DNA of 64,000 nucleotides from Desulfopila sp. IMCC35008 (GTDB lineage Bacteria; Desulfobacterota; Desulfobulbia; Desulfobulbales; Desulfocapsaceae): contig NZ_CP050700.1 in assembly GCF_010646885.2 (NCBI RefSeq), positions 2,506,501-2,570,500 on the forward strand. Reading direction: 5' to 3'. This document shows, piece by piece, positions 35,429 to 44,404 of this stretch (position 1 is the first letter of the stretch; each line of letters opens with the position of its first letter). Position numbers and translations under genes: made by a program. The notes beneath the pieces are model-generated. The model was not told the DNA's origin, did not search any database, and worked only from the letters and a program-made list of their open reading frames with translations.

Positions 35429-36493
35429 ATGAACCCCGATACGATTGCAAGAAATTCAGTGAACCCCCAAAAGATAGGAATAGCTATGAGCGGTGGGGTT
35501 GATTCAACCGCTGCCGCCCTCATTTTGAAAGAGATGGCTGTGGTCAAAGGTTTTTTCATGCGGCTCTCCCAGCCTGATTACGATGAACAGCTTGAAAAGG
35601 TAACCGCCGTTGCCGACCAACTTGGAATCGATCTTGAAATAGTAGATCTTCGTGCCTCCTTTCAGCAAAAGGTGCTCGATTACTTCAGGGAGAGTTATTT
35701 TTCGGGTCTTACTCCCAATCCGTGTATGGTCTGCAACCGGGAGATCAAATTCGGATTGTTCCAGGAGGCAATTCTGGGAGCCGGAATGGACGCTATGGCC
35801 ACAGGCCATTACGTCCAACTTATCAAGGATTCGACAGGGAACCATCTTCATCAGGGGGTCGATCCACTCAAGGATCAATCCTACTTTCTGGCACGACTGC
35901 AGAGGGAACAGCTGGAGAAAGTAATTTTCCCACTCGGCCAATTTCACAAAAAAGATATCTATACCCTGGTTGGCGAACATGGTTTCCATGGCTTTGGCGG
36001 GACCGAAAGCCAGGATGTCTGTTTTTTCGGGGATGTGACAGTGGGTGATTATCTTGCAGCCCACTACCCTGCGCAGGTACAACCAGGCCCTATTGTTACT
36101 GAAAACGGGAAGACACTCGGCCAGCACCAGGGTCTCTTCCGTTATACCGTCGGCCAGCGTCGCGGCCTGGGCATACCTGACAGTACTCCCTGGTATGTGG
36201 CGGGCATGGACACAAACACAAACAGCCTCATTGTCTGTAAAGACGAAGAGCTCTACAATAAACGTATTCAGATAAAAGGCCTGCACTGGCTGCCGATGAC
36301 ACCACCACAGCAGAACAAAAAATATACAGTACGCATCAGGTATAGCCACCGGGGGTCGTCAGCCAAAATTGAGAACCTTGAAAACCACACGGCCACCCTT
36401 CTGTTTGACCAACCTCAGCGTGCCGTTACACCCGGGCAGTTTGCTGTCTTTTATACCGATACCGAACTGCTCGGTTCAGGTATCATCCTATAA
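35429..36493 (+). CDS. mnmA: tRNA-specific 2-thiouridylase MnmA
   Basis: 354 residues. ATP-pyrophosphatase P-loop SGGVDS at 21-26, catalytic Cys pair C99 (NPCMVC) and C198 (SQDVCF), and the C-terminal beta barrel. It adds sulfur to C2 of U34 in tRNA-Lys, -Glu and -Gln, receiving it from the Tus/IscS chain. The Shine-Dalgarno site at the assigned ATG is weak. First gene of a tight run mnmA-mtaB-cinA with gaps of 8 and 6 bases. Confidence 0.95.
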   Translation: MNPDTIARNSVNPQKIGIAMSGGVDSTAAALILKEMAVVKGFFMRLSQPDYDEQLEKVTAVADQLGIDLEIVDLRASFQQKVLDYFRESYFSGLTPNPCMVCNREIKFGLFQEAILGAGMDAMATGHYVQLIKDSTGNHLHQGVDPLKDQSYFLARLQREQLEKVIFPLGQFHKKDIYTLVGEHGFHGFGGTESQDVCFFGDVTVGDYLAAHYPAQVQPGPIVTENGKTLGQHQGLFRYTVGQRRGLGIPDSTPWYVAGMDTNTNSLIVCKDEELYNKRIQIKGLHWLPMTPPQQNKKYTVRIRYSHRGSSAKIENLENHTATLLFDQPQRAVTPGQFAVFYTDTELLGSGIIL

Positions 36494-36501
36494 TAGAAAA
36501 A

Positions 36502-37812
36502 ATGAAAAAAGTATTTATCACGACCCTCGGCTGCAAGGTCAACCAATTTGAATCTGCCGCCTTTGCCACAGGCTTTTTGGCAGATGAATTCCAACTTGTG
36601 CCACAAATCGAAGAGGCTGATATTGCCGTCATCAATAGTTGTGCTGTCACCGCTCGTGCTGGTGCCCAGTCGCGTCAGCTTATCCGCCAGGCGACAAGAA
36701 ACAACCCGCAATGCCGAATCATCATTACCGGCTGTTACGCCGAAATCGCCAGTGATGAGATAGCTGCGTTTGAGGATCTCGCAAACAGGGACTACTCAAT
36801 AATAGGAAACTCAAAAAAAGACAAGCTGGTTGAAACAGCTACCTCTTTGGAATCAGAACCCACACAAAATATCTTGGGCTCAATAATGGAGGCCGATACT
36901 ATCTGTGATCTCCCGGTCAACTCCTTCCAAGACAGGACCAGGGCCTACCTGAGGGTTCAGGATGGATGCGAGAGTTATTGCACCTATTGCATTGTGCCGT
37001 ATACGCGTGGACCAAACCGGAGCCTGCCACTCGCAAAAATACGTGAACAGACTGACTGTTTCATCCAAGGGGGATTTAAGGAAATCGTGCTGACCGGCAT
37101 ACACCTCGGCTATTATGGCAAGGATCTGCATGAGAGACACGACATCATTGACCTGGTCGACACGTTAACCAAAGAGTACCAATCAACTCGTTTTAGAATA
37201 AGCTCACTTGAACCAACGGAAATAACAGATGCCCTGCTGGAACTCATAGAGGATCGCGACAACCTCATGCCCCATCTGCATATTCCACTGCAGAGCGGTA
37301 ACGATGAAATTCTGTCTCAAATGAACAGACACTATACTACTAAAGAATTTAGTGAAACGGTTCACCGTTGTGTCGCAAAGGTTCCTGAGATAGCTATCGG
37401 TATCGACATCCTCGCTGGATTCCCGGGTGAAAGTGAGGCCCATTTCCTATCAACACTGGATTTCGTATCCTCGCTTCCCTGCACCTATTTACACGTCTTT
37501 CCCTACTCCGACAGACCAGGCACCGTCGCATCCACATTACCGAACAAAATCAAGAAACATATTAAAGCTGAGCGAGTAAATAGATTGCGGAAGATTGGGA
37601 CCGCGAAAAGGGAATCCTTTTATAAGCGACAAATTGGCAGAGTTGTACCGGTCCTCGTCGAGGGTAAGAGAGACGCTGCAAATCGCCTCAAAGGCTTTTC
37701 AGACAATTATATCGCTGTACGCTTTGAAGGTGATGATTCATTAAAAAACAAGGTGGTCAATGTTCGCCTTGTTCATAGCGACGGGTCATGGGTTGCAGGT
37801 GAGGTCATATAA
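36502..37812 (+). CDS. mtaB: tRNA t6A37 methylthiotransferase MtaB
   Basis: 436 residues with the three methylthiotransferase domains: UPF0004 with Cys in TLGCKVNQFES, VINSCAVT and TGCYAE; radical SAM core with DGCESYCTYCIVPYTRG (CxxxCxxC); and TRAM at the C-terminus (about 370-436). The TLGCKVNQ start separates MtaB from MiaB and RimO. It converts t6A37 to ms2t6A37 in ANN-reading tRNAs. Eight bases after mnmA, so translationally linked to another anticodon-loop modification gene. Confidence 0.94.
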   Translation: MKKVFITTLGCKVNQFESAAFATGFLADEFQLVPQIEEADIAVINSCAVTARAGAQSRQLIRQATRNNPQCRIIITGCYAEIASDEIAAFEDLANRDYSIIGNSKKDKLVETATSLESEPTQNILGSIMEADTICDLPVNSFQDRTRAYLRVQDGCESYCTYCIVPYTRGPNRSLPLAKIREQTDCFIQGGFKEIVLTGIHLGYYGKDLHERHDIIDLVDTLTKEYQSTRFRISSLEPTEITDALLELIEDRDNLMPHLHIPLQSGNDEILSQMNRHYTTKEFSETVHRCVAKVPEIAIGIDILAGFPGESEAHFLSTLDFVSSLPCTYLHVFPYSDRPGTVASTLPNKIKKHIKAERVNRLRKIGTAKRESFYKRQIGRVVPVLVEGKRDAANRLKGFSDNYIAVRFEGDDSLKNKVVNVRLVHSDGSWVAGEVI

Positions 37813-37818
37813 AAAGAT

Positions 37819-39057
37819 ATGAAAATTGAAATAATAGCCATCGGAGATGAACTGACATCCGGCCGTATCCTGAATACCACAAGTGGTTTTGCCGCCCGTC
37901 ATCTTTTCGATGCCGGGCATGAAATATATGCCATGCACACTATTGGTGATACACCAGAACTTATTGGCGAAGCGGTGAATGTAGCCCTGGAGAGAGTAGA
38001 TGCAGTACTCGTCACAGGTGGTCTGGGCATGACGGACGACGACATGACGAACGAAGCTGTTTCCAAGGCTCTCAACCGACCTACCATGCCAAATCTTGAT
38101 GTACTGGTAAATGTCCGCCATTACCTGGACAAGATCACAACCGCACCGGTTGGAGATCTCGAAAAGCTTGCGTGGTTGCCAGAAGGCGCAGAAGTACTCA
38201 GTCCTGATTCACGCATGGCTGGTTACAGACTTGTCCATAACGAAACGCCCGTCTATTTTCTGCCGGGAATACCGGAACAGATGAAGCATCTCCTGGTTGA
38301 ACACGTCCTTCCAGGTCTTGCTACCTGGAATTCATCACATACGTTATCGACGTATCAGCGGATATTCCGGATTTTCAACCTGCCGGAAGCAGAAGTGAAC
38401 CGGCGTATCAACAGTCTCGACCTCGATGATGCAGTTCATATAGGCTATTACCCTGTTTTCCCTGAAGTTCATTTAAGCCTAACCATTCGTGATAAAACTG
38501 CGGCAAACGCCAAGAAACTGTTTCAGTCCTGCTGCAAGGCAATCGACACAGCTTTGGGTGATTCTATTTACGGGCACAATCGTGAAAACATGGAAAAGGT
38601 TGTCGGAGCTCTTCTCGCGAAACAGAAAAGATGCCTGGCCGTCGCAGAATCATGTACAGGTGGCTTAATAAGCCAGCGGCTGACCAATGTACCAGGAAGC
38701 TCAGACTATTTCCTCGGGGGGGTAGTCTCCTATGCCAATTCACTTAAAACCTCATTCTTAGGTGTTTCAGAAGATACGCTCCAACAACATGGCGCCGTCA
38801 GCCGCATTGTTGCCGAAGAGATGTCCGTTGGCATCCGTGAAAAGAGTTCTGCCGATATTGGCCTTGCTGTTACCGGCATAGCCGGACCCGGCGGCGGAAC
38901 TGACGACAAGCCGGTCGGTACTGTCTATATCGGCATTGCAACAAAGGACGGCAATTGGGTTTCCAAATTTCTATTTGAAGGCGACCGTCACCAGATTCGC
39001 GAGATGACCGCACAGACGGGTCTGGATCTCGTCCGCAAATATTTATTGCAGCCTTAA
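37819..39057 (+). CDS. cinA: CinA family nicotinamide-nucleotide amidohydrolase
   Basis: 412 residues. The N-terminal MoCF/COG1058 domain (about 1-170; EIIAIGDELTSGRI, VTGGLGMTDDDMT) is fused to the C-terminal NMN deamidase domain (about 255-412; AVAESCTGGLISQRLTNVPGSS, AVTGIAGPGGGT). It recycles NMN to nicotinate mononucleotide and pairs with ADP-ribose pyrophosphatase activity in NAD metabolism. It lies 6 bases after mtaB and directly upstream of recA, an old and common gene neighbourhood. Confidence 0.95.
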   Translation: MKIEIIAIGDELTSGRILNTTSGFAARHLFDAGHEIYAMHTIGDTPELIGEAVNVALERVDAVLVTGGLGMTDDDMTNEAVSKALNRPTMPNLDVLVNVRHYLDKITTAPVGDLEKLAWLPEGAEVLSPDSRMAGYRLVHNETPVYFLPGIPEQMKHLLVEHVLPGLATWNSSHTLSTYQRIFRIFNLPEAEVNRRINSLDLDDAVHIGYYPVFPEVHLSLTIRDKTAANAKKLFQSCCKAIDTALGDSIYGHNRENMEKVVGALLAKQKRCLAVAESCTGGLISQRLTNVPGSSDYFLGGVVSYANSLKTSFLGVSEDTLQQHGAVSRIVAEEMSVGIREKSSADIGLAVTGIAGPGGGTDDKPVGTVYIGIATKDGNWVSKFLFEGDRHQIREMTAQTGLDLVRKYLLQP

Positions 39058-39251
39058 TATTTTTTCTGGGGGGTAGTCACTCTATGACACCCCTGCTATG
39101 GCATACTGATTCCAGCATACGGTTTGCTGATTCGGCGATCACAACCACATACCCAGGCTCAAAATAACATAATTTAAATAATACCATGATATTTAAGGTT
39201 TTTTTAAGTTTTGCCGGTTACGTTTCCAGAAACATACGCAAATTATAATAA

Positions 39252-39268
39252 CTGTGGTACATATACAG
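39252..39268 (+). promoter_or_regulatory. LexA-box-like dyad upstream of recA (spacing one base long)
   Basis: CTGT, nine bases, ACAG. The E. coli LexA box has eight. It is 48 bases before the recA start. Speculative. Confidence 0.25.
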
Positions 39269-39315
39269 CCACTGTTTTCAACCTCAACATACCAACGATT
39301 ATTCGGGAGAAAGTT

Positions 39316-40374
39316 ATGGCCGCAGGCGCTTCCAAAGATAGATCCAACAGTGTAGACAATGCAATAAACCAAATTCAACGCCAGTTCGGAAAAGGCTCGA
39401 TTATGCGCCTCGGTACCCGGGAGGCTGAATCGATCCCGTCTATTCCGACAGGTGCCCTCAGCCTTGATATAGCACTAGGTGTCGGCGGCTTCCCAAAAGG
39501 TCGGATAACTGAGATCTACGGTCCAGAGTCTTCTGGTAAAACCACCCTGGCTCTCCATGTAATCGCCGAGGCACAAAAACGTGGTGGCTCCGCTGCCTTT
39601 ATTGATGCAGAACATGCCCTGGACACAAGCTATGCAGAACGACTCGGAGTTAATGTCGACGACCTGCTGGTATCCCAACCGGATTTTGGAGAACAGGCCC
39701 TTGAGATAGCCGAAATCCTCATACGCTCAGGCGGGATAGATGTCATTGTCATCGACTCCGTTGCCGCCCTCGTTCCGCGAGCCGAGATAGATGGCAATGT
39801 CGGTGATTCCCATGTTGGACTCCAGGCCCGCCTTATGTCCCAGGCAATGAGGAAATTTACAGGGGTACTGAACCGTTCAAACACTGTACTCATCTTTATC
39901 AACCAGATCCGAATGAAAATCGGGGTTATGTTTGGCAACCCGGAAACGACAACGGGCGGGAATGCCTTGAAGTTTTATTCATCTCTGCGAATTGATATAC
40001 GCAGACTCGCTCAGATAAAAGATGGCCAGGAAGTAATTGGTAACCGGACCAAGGTTAAGGTCGTAAAAAACAAGGTTGCCCCACCATTCAAGATTGCAGA
40101 ATTCGACATCATATACGGCGAAGGTATCTCAAAGACAGGGGATCTTCTTGATCTGGCCGTTGAGAATAATATCGTTGATAAAAGTGGTTCCTGGTACTCG
40201 TACCAAGATGAGAGAATCGGCCAGGGTCGTGAAAACGCTAAACGTTTTCTTACCGACCATAGTGAAATGTGCCTTGAGATTGAAAATAAACTCCGCCTTG
40301 GCTTCGGCATGCAGGAAGTGACTGCCCCAACAGTCACAGAAGAAAAGGAGCCGGAATCGACAACAGATAAATAG
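39316..40374 (+). CDS. recA: Recombinase A
   Basis: 352 residues from the ATG at 39316, preceded by GGGAGA; the frame opens 35 codons earlier, but those residues are not RecA-like. Walker [10 protein letters not shown], Walker [12 protein letters not shown], loop L1/L2 regions ([20 protein letters not shown], then [16 protein letters not shown]). Catalyses homologous strand exchange and triggers LexA cleavage. The acidic C-terminal tail ([13 protein letters not shown]) is usual. Ends with a strong terminator at 40411. SOS control is likely, but no standard box was found. Confidence 0.97.
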   Translation: MAAGASKDRSNSVDNAINQIQRQFGKGSIMRLGTREAESIPSIPTGALSLDIALGVGGFPKGRITEIYGPESSGKTTLALHVIAEAQKRGGSAAFIDAEHALDTSYAERLGVNVDDLLVSQPDFGEQALEIAEILIRSGGIDVIVIDSVAALVPRAEIDGNVGDSHVGLQARLMSQAMRKFTGVLNRSNTVLIFINQIRMKIGVMFGNPETTTGGNALKFYSSLRIDIRRLAQIKDGQEVIGNRTKVKVVKNKVAPPFKIAEFDIIYGEGISKTGDLLDLAVENNIVDKSGSWYSYQDERIGQGRENAKRFLTDHSEMCLEIENKLRLGFGMQEVTAPTVTEEKEPESTTDK

Positions 40375-40410
40375 TTTTCTGCAGATCAACTCAGACTCCA
40401 AGTTGACGAC

Positions 40411-40440
40411 AGGCTCCGTTTTAAACGGGGCCTTTTTTTT
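40411..40440 (+). terminator. Terminator of recA
   Basis: AGGC-T-CCGTTTTAAACGG-G-GCCT hairpin followed by eight Ts, 36 bases after the stop. Confidence 0.9.
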
Positions 40441-40825
40441 GCTTAACCGAATTAGTTTCCATACTAAAACCTGGTGTTTCGAAGTCTAGGTTTATCTGGT
40501 CCAGCTCGAGGCATGTGAAAACTTTTACCACAGGCATATAATTGGTATCTCGGAGTCTCGTTCTTCACTTACCGGAGGAGAAAATTTTGAGCATAACGAA
40601 AATATTGCCCCAAAGGGCAGTTTTAGGATGGGAATGAATTAGCGTGGATATATCATAAATTACCCTCGGCTTGTCTTGTTTTTTGGGCATGACAGGTAAT
40701 AAGTAAACGACTAACGGCGCAACTTCTGAATACATTTTCATCTATTACCGTCTTGACTGGCAGGCCATCTCGAATGCTGAAATATCCTGGTTATTTTATC
40801 GAAATCCCTGAATCAGTAAAAACCC
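40441..40825. other. Intergenic region without recognised features
   Basis: About 385 bases between the recA terminator and the promoter of the FAD dehydrogenase gene. Nothing recognised. Confidence 0.4.
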
Positions 40826-40879
40826 TTGACTCCCACTTGTCATCTGGAGTAAATCTGCGCGGTGGCGCGATTTACTCCA
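40826..40879 (+). promoter_or_regulatory. Promoter with overlapping long operator-like palindrome
   Basis: -35 TTGACT (40826-40831), 17-base spacer, -10 GTAAAT (40849-40854). The -10 lies inside a 35-base palindrome (40845-40879): TGGAGTAAATC pairs with GATTTACTCCA, with an inner GCGC-GGTG-GCGC. It could be a repressor site or an mRNA-leader hairpin 25 bases before the start codon. Confidence 0.55.
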
Positions 40880-40904
40880 ATTAACCATTTAAACAGGTAT
40901 CAGG

Positions 40905-42302
40905 ATGTCCCCACAAAAAACTAAAAATCAATTTGATGTCATTATTGTAGGTGGTGGCCCCGCCGGGCTTTTTGCAGCCTATTATCTTGCAGAACACACA
41001 AACCTAGAGATTCTTCTCATTGAAAAAGGCAAGGCTCCCTTAAAACGTACCTGCCCGATCAAAGACGGAGGATGTATCAAGTGCCGCCCCTGCAACATAT
41101 TGTGTGGCATCGGAGGGGCCGGGCTGTTTTCCGACGGAAAACTTAACTTCATTCACAAACTTGGGAAAACTGACCTCACCCAGTTTATGCCTGTCTCGGA
41201 AGCCAAGAAGCTCATAGATGAGACCGAGGAAATCTACAATCGTTTCAACATGGATGGACAGGTTTTCCCTACCGATATGGAAAAGGCAAAAGATATCCGT
41301 AAGCAGGCCAGGAAACAAGGAATTGATCTACTGGTCATAAAACAAAAACACCTGGGCTCAGACAACCTGCCAAACCATATCGCAGCCATGGCTGATTATG
41401 TAAGAGACCTCGGCGTCACCTTTCATCACTCAGAAGAGGTAAAAGACATTCTGGTTGATGACAACAAAATCACCGGTGTCAGGTCGAACCGCAGGTCTTA
41501 CGAGGCACCAAATGTTATCCTCGCTCCAGGTCGTGTTGGTGCCGAGTGGGTTGGCAATATCGCTCGCGAACATCATATAGATGTCTCCCAGAGAGGGATT
41601 GAGGTTGGTGTAAGGGTCGAAGTTCACAACGAGATTATGCAGGATCTCTGTTCAATCATCTACGATCCGACCTTTTTTGTACGTACCTCTAAATATGACG
41701 ACCAGACACGAACTTTCTGCACCAACCTCGGTGGCTTTGTGGCACTGGAAAACTACCAGGATTTCGTCTGTGTCAACGGTCACGCTTATATGGACAAAAA
41801 ATCAGAAAATACAAACTTTGCATTCTTGTCCAAGGTTGTGCTGACAGACCCTGTAGAAGATAATCAAGCCTATGGTGAGTCCATCGGTAAACTTTCAACC
41901 CTTATCGGTGGCGGCAAACCAATACTTCAACGCTATGGTGATTTAAAACGCGGCAGGCGTTCAACCTGGAACAGGGTACGAAACAGCTATATTGAGCCGA
42001 CCCTTAAAAATGTCACTTGCGGAGATATTGCAATGGCACTGCCGGAAAGAATTCTTACAAACCTGATCGATGGCTTAGATCAGCTAAATTCTGTAATTCC
42101 AGGTGTTGCCAACGATGAAACGCTTTTATACGCACCAGAGATCAAATTCTTTGCCACCCAGATAGATACCGACAATAACCTAGAAACCTGTATTGAGGGT
42201 TTATTCGTTGCCGGAGATGGACCTGGTGTTGCCGGTAACATAGTATCTGCCACTGCCACAGCACTCATCCCATCAAAGGAGATTATCCGCAGATCAACTT
42301 AA
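40905..42302 (+). CDS. FAD-dependent dehydrogenase, COG2509 type
   Basis: 465 residues. The Rossmann FAD-binding motif IIVGGGPAGLFAAYYLAE lies near the N-terminus. A Cys-rich segment (CPIKDGGCIKCRPCNILCG, about 50-68) may hold a metal or disulfides. GGAGLFSDGKLN follows, and a C-terminal GLFVAGDGPGVAGNIVSA FAD loop closes the fold. Related to uncharacterised FAD dehydrogenases and GidA/HI0933-like flavoproteins; physiological substrate unknown. It sits upstream of rubredoxin and peroxiredoxin genes, so a redox function, perhaps electron supply, is plausible. Its promoter carries a long palindrome. Confidence 0.82.
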   Translation: MSPQKTKNQFDVIIVGGGPAGLFAAYYLAEHTNLEILLIEKGKAPLKRTCPIKDGGCIKCRPCNILCGIGGAGLFSDGKLNFIHKLGKTDLTQFMPVSEAKKLIDETEEIYNRFNMDGQVFPTDMEKAKDIRKQARKQGIDLLVIKQKHLGSDNLPNHIAAMADYVRDLGVTFHHSEEVKDILVDDNKITGVRSNRRSYEAPNVILAPGRVGAEWVGNIAREHHIDVSQRGIEVGVRVEVHNEIMQDLCSIIYDPTFFVRTSKYDDQTRTFCTNLGGFVALENYQDFVCVNGHAYMDKKSENTNFAFLSKVVLTDPVEDNQAYGESIGKLSTLIGGGKPILQRYGDLKRGRRSTWNRVRNSYIEPTLKNVTCGDIAMALPERILTNLIDGLDQLNSVIPGVANDETLLYAPEIKFFATQIDTDNNLETCIEGLFVAGDGPGVAGNIVSATATALIPSKEIIRRST

Positions 42303-42361
42303 ATGTGGAAAATAAGCCATTGGCGTCTTTAATTTTTTTTCCAGATCCCATACTATTTATA

Positions 42362-42389
42362 TTGACATCCATTTGTTTAGAGATATACT
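42362..42389 (+). promoter_or_regulatory. Promoter of rubredoxin gene
   Basis: TTGACA (42362-42367), 16-base spacer, TATACT (42384-42389), 47 bases before the ATG. Confidence 0.65.
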
Positions 42390-42436
42390 GGCACAAATAG
42401 GAATAATTACCATTAACATTTACTGGAGGATGCTCT

Positions 42437-42595
42437 ATGCAGAAGTGGGAATGCCCGTGTGGTTATATTTATGATCCAGAAGAAGGTGATCACGAAAATG
42501 GTGTTGATCCCGGAACCGCTTGGGAAGATGTACCTGATACCTGGGTATGTCCATTTTGCGGTGCAGAGAAAGATTCTTTCTGGAAAGCCGACTAA
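42437..42595 (+). CDS. Rubredoxin with a C-x-C first knuckle
   Basis: 52 residues, preceded by GGAGG. Starts [18 protein letters not shown] and ends with [16 protein letters not shown]. The second iron knuckle CPFCG is standard. The first reads C6-P-C8-G-Y rather than the usual C-x-x-C-G-Y, one residue short. The fold's other landmarks (Trp, YDP, GxAW, FWK end) are in place, so it most likely still binds one iron as a small cytoplasmic electron carrier for the peroxide/superoxide defence enzymes nearby. It has its own promoter and terminator. Confidence 0.92.
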   Translation: MQKWECPCGYIYDPEEGDHENGVDPGTAWEDVPDTWVCPFCGAEKDSFWKAD

Positions 42596-42606
42596 ATCCA
42601 TACTTA

Positions 42607-42642
42607 CCGCACTGATTTTCTAAACCAGTGCGGTTTTATTTT
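42607..42642 (+). terminator. Terminator of rubredoxin gene
   Basis: CCGCACTG and CAGTGCGG pair across an 11-base loop, followed by TTTTATTTT. Confidence 0.88.
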
Positions 42643-42701
42643 ACCCATCAAGTTAGACCGTCCTAATTGTATAATGCGCACCTGACATTAAAGGAGAGAA
42701 T

Positions 42702-43295
42702 ATGACATTACTCGTAACCCAACCCGCCCCAGAGTTCACGGCCACAGCTGTTATGGCTGATAACAGCTTCAAAGAGGATTTCAACCTGTCGGATTACCGC
42801 GGAAAATATGTGCTGCTCTTTTTCTATCCACTCGATTTCACCTTCGTGTGCCCAACAGAGATTCTGGCTTTTAATAAGGCAGTACAGACATTTGAAGAAA
42901 ACAACTGCCAGGTTGTTGGAGTTTCAATTGATTCCCACTTTTCCCACCTGGCCTGGAAAAACACACCTGTCAAAGAAGGTGGTATCGGCAATATCAGCTT
43001 TCCTTTAGTATCTGACCTGGACAAGTCGATTTCAAAAGATTATCAGGTACTCATTGATGCGGGTATAGCTCTGAGAGGCCTGTTCCTGATAGACAAAGAG
43101 GGAATCATTCGTCACCAGGTTGTCAACGACCTACCACTCGGCAGAAGCGTGAATGAGGCACTACGGGTATTGCACGCGTTACAATTCACAGAAAAACATG
43201 GAGAGGTCTGCCCGGCAAACTGGCAGGAAGGTGAAGAGGCAATGAAACCGACCGCAGAAGGGGTTGCTGAGTATCTTTCCAATAACCACGAATAA
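42702..43295 (+). CDS. Typical 2-Cys peroxiredoxin (AhpC/Prx1 type)
   Basis: 197 residues. The peroxidatic Cys is C50 in [13 protein letters not shown] and the resolving Cys is C170 in HGEVCPANW, so it is a 2-Cys enzyme reducing H2O2 and organic peroxides with thioredoxin, AhpF or rubredoxin-type donors. AAAGGAGAG precedes the ATG and a TATAAT lies at 42670. It sits between the rubredoxin gene and a convergent selenoprotein gene in an oxygen-defence block. Confidence 0.95.
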   Translation: MTLLVTQPAPEFTATAVMADNSFKEDFNLSDYRGKYVLLFFYPLDFTFVCPTEILAFNKAVQTFEENNCQVVGVSIDSHFSHLAWKNTPVKEGGIGNISFPLVSDLDKSISKDYQVLIDAGIALRGLFLIDKEGIIRHQVVNDLPLGRSVNEALRVLHALQFTEKHGEVCPANWQEGEEAMKPTAEGVAEYLSNNHE

Positions 43296-43308
43296 GCTAT
43301 TATCCGGA

Positions 43309-43353
43309 TTACAGCCATAAACAGGTACTACCGGTCTATGGCTGTAACTTTTT
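43309..43353 (+). terminator. Terminator of peroxiredoxin gene
   Basis: TTACAGCCATA and TATGGCTGTAA pair (11 bp) and are followed by CTTTTTC. It lies between convergent genes and may serve both. Confidence 0.82.
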
Positions 43354-43373
43354 CGTCCTGACCCATATACTTG

Positions 43374-43718
43374 TTATTTCTGAGAAGCAATACGCTCGTA
43401 CAAGTCATTATTAAAACCGACATAGAACTCCTTACCAATACGAAGAGCCGGGGCGCGAAGGTTGCCGGTCCTGCCGGTAACTTTTTTCAATAATTCCTCG
43501 CGATCGGCCTCCAGAGGTTTAAATTCCAGAATTTTCTGTCCACTTGCCACATAAACAACAGGTGCCTCTGCCAATAGCGACCAGACATCATCGCCACTCA
43601 CGGTCTCTTTAGAAGCATTAATCTCTTCTTTAACATTCAACTCCCGCTCTGAAAAGACCGTCCAGGCCTTCTTGCAGGAAACTCAGCCTTTTCTCATATA
43701 CGCCCAATCGATTGTCAT
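43374..43718 (-). CDS. ArsC/Spx-like thioredoxin-fold selenoprotein (in-frame UGA as Sec12)
   Basis: 114 residues if UGA at 43683-43685 is read as selenocysteine. The ATG at 43718 follows GAGGAG at ideal spacing; from there the frame is MTIDWAYMRKG, UGA, VSCKKAW and continues to the stop at 43374. The UGA falls at the first position of a U-x-x-C motif, just where ArsC/Spx-like proteins carry their redox Cys (CxxC-[KR]KA). The C-terminal half (GRTGNLRAPALRIGKEFYVGF) matches the ArsC fold. A hairpin with a G in its loop lies 9 bases after the UGA (43652-43673). Gene finders will start at the TTG at 43640 and lose the active site. A pseudogene or sequencing error is the alternative. The selenoprotein reading is an inference, well supported by the motif. 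Confidence 0.85.
43652..43673 (-). promoter_or_regulatory. Candidate bacterial SECIS element
   Basis: In the mRNA, AAGAAGGCC (from base 10 after the UGA) pairs with GGTCTTTT over 8 bp including two G-U pairs. The apical loop TGGAC starts 19 bases after the UGA and has G at its second position, within the known spacing and loop rules for bacterial SECIS hairpins. Confidence 0.65.
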
Positions 43719-43846
43719 ATAGACACTCCTCTTTTAAATATACCTGATTTCCCTATCTCTCAACCATCACCAGGAGCAAGGCCCCTTCAGTGAAGAAAAG
43801 CTCGGTTATAGCGGCAATAAAGTCAACATTATAGGGACATAAATAA

Positions 43847-44356
43847 CTACTCAGCAACTGGTTCCTGAAATACGCGTTTTCCCATCTCCAGATCCATGGT
43901 GAACATACCTGATGGGTTGTCACCAACCATCTTCAACCTGTCAAGTACCTCACCTACCGATGCCTCTTCCTCTACCTGCTCAGCAACAAACCATTGCAGG
44001 AATATATTCGAAGCATGATCCTTTTCCTCGAGGGCACAATCAACCAGATCGTTGATAAGTCCTGTCACTTTTGCTTCATGGGCAGCAACATCCTTGATGA
44101 CATCAAGGGGAGATTTCCACTTCCCTTTAGGCTTATCAATTTTCTGCAATTCAACCTTGCCACCTCGCTCTAAAAGATAATCAAACATCTTGTCACCATG
44201 AAAAGCTTCTTCCTTGGCCTGAGCTCTCATCCAGGTAGCAAAGCCAGGTAGTCCATTGGTCGAAAACCAGGCAGACATAGACAAATACAAATAGGAAGAG
44301 AATTGTTCAGCGTTAATCTGGTTATTAAATGCATCATTCATCTTTTTTGTTATCAT
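43847..44356 (-). CDS. ftnA: Bacterial ferritin
   Basis: 169 residues forming a four-helix bundle. Ferroxidase-site residues are visible in INAEQFSSYLYLSMSAWF (Glu), AKEEAFHGDKMF (Glu and His of the ExxH pair) and EEKDHASNIFLQWFVAEQVEEEA. The FtnA-type start and C-terminal helix agree in length with E. coli FtnA. It stores iron in the cytoplasm and limits Fenton chemistry. AAGGAG lies upstream of the ATG. It forms part of a minus-strand run with the selenoprotein gene (128 bases on) and the Lys-rich gene. Confidence 0.95.
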   Translation of the reverse strand: MITKKMNDAFNNQINAEQFSSYLYLSMSAWFSTNGLPGFATWMRAQAKEEAFHGDKMFDYLLERGGKVELQKIDKPKGKWKSPLDVIKDVAAHEAKVTGLINDLVDCALEEKDHASNIFLQWFVAEQVEEEASVGEVLDRLKMVGDNPSGMFTMDLEMGKRVFQEPVAE

Positions 44357-44404
44357 GGCTACTCGTATCTCCTTATTTTGTTGTTATTTGTTTAATTTTA
44401 CAAA

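Noticed and set aside
39252..39268. LexA operator of recA
   Set aside because: Spacing is nine instead of eight bases and the clade's LexA box differs; listed only as a weak site.
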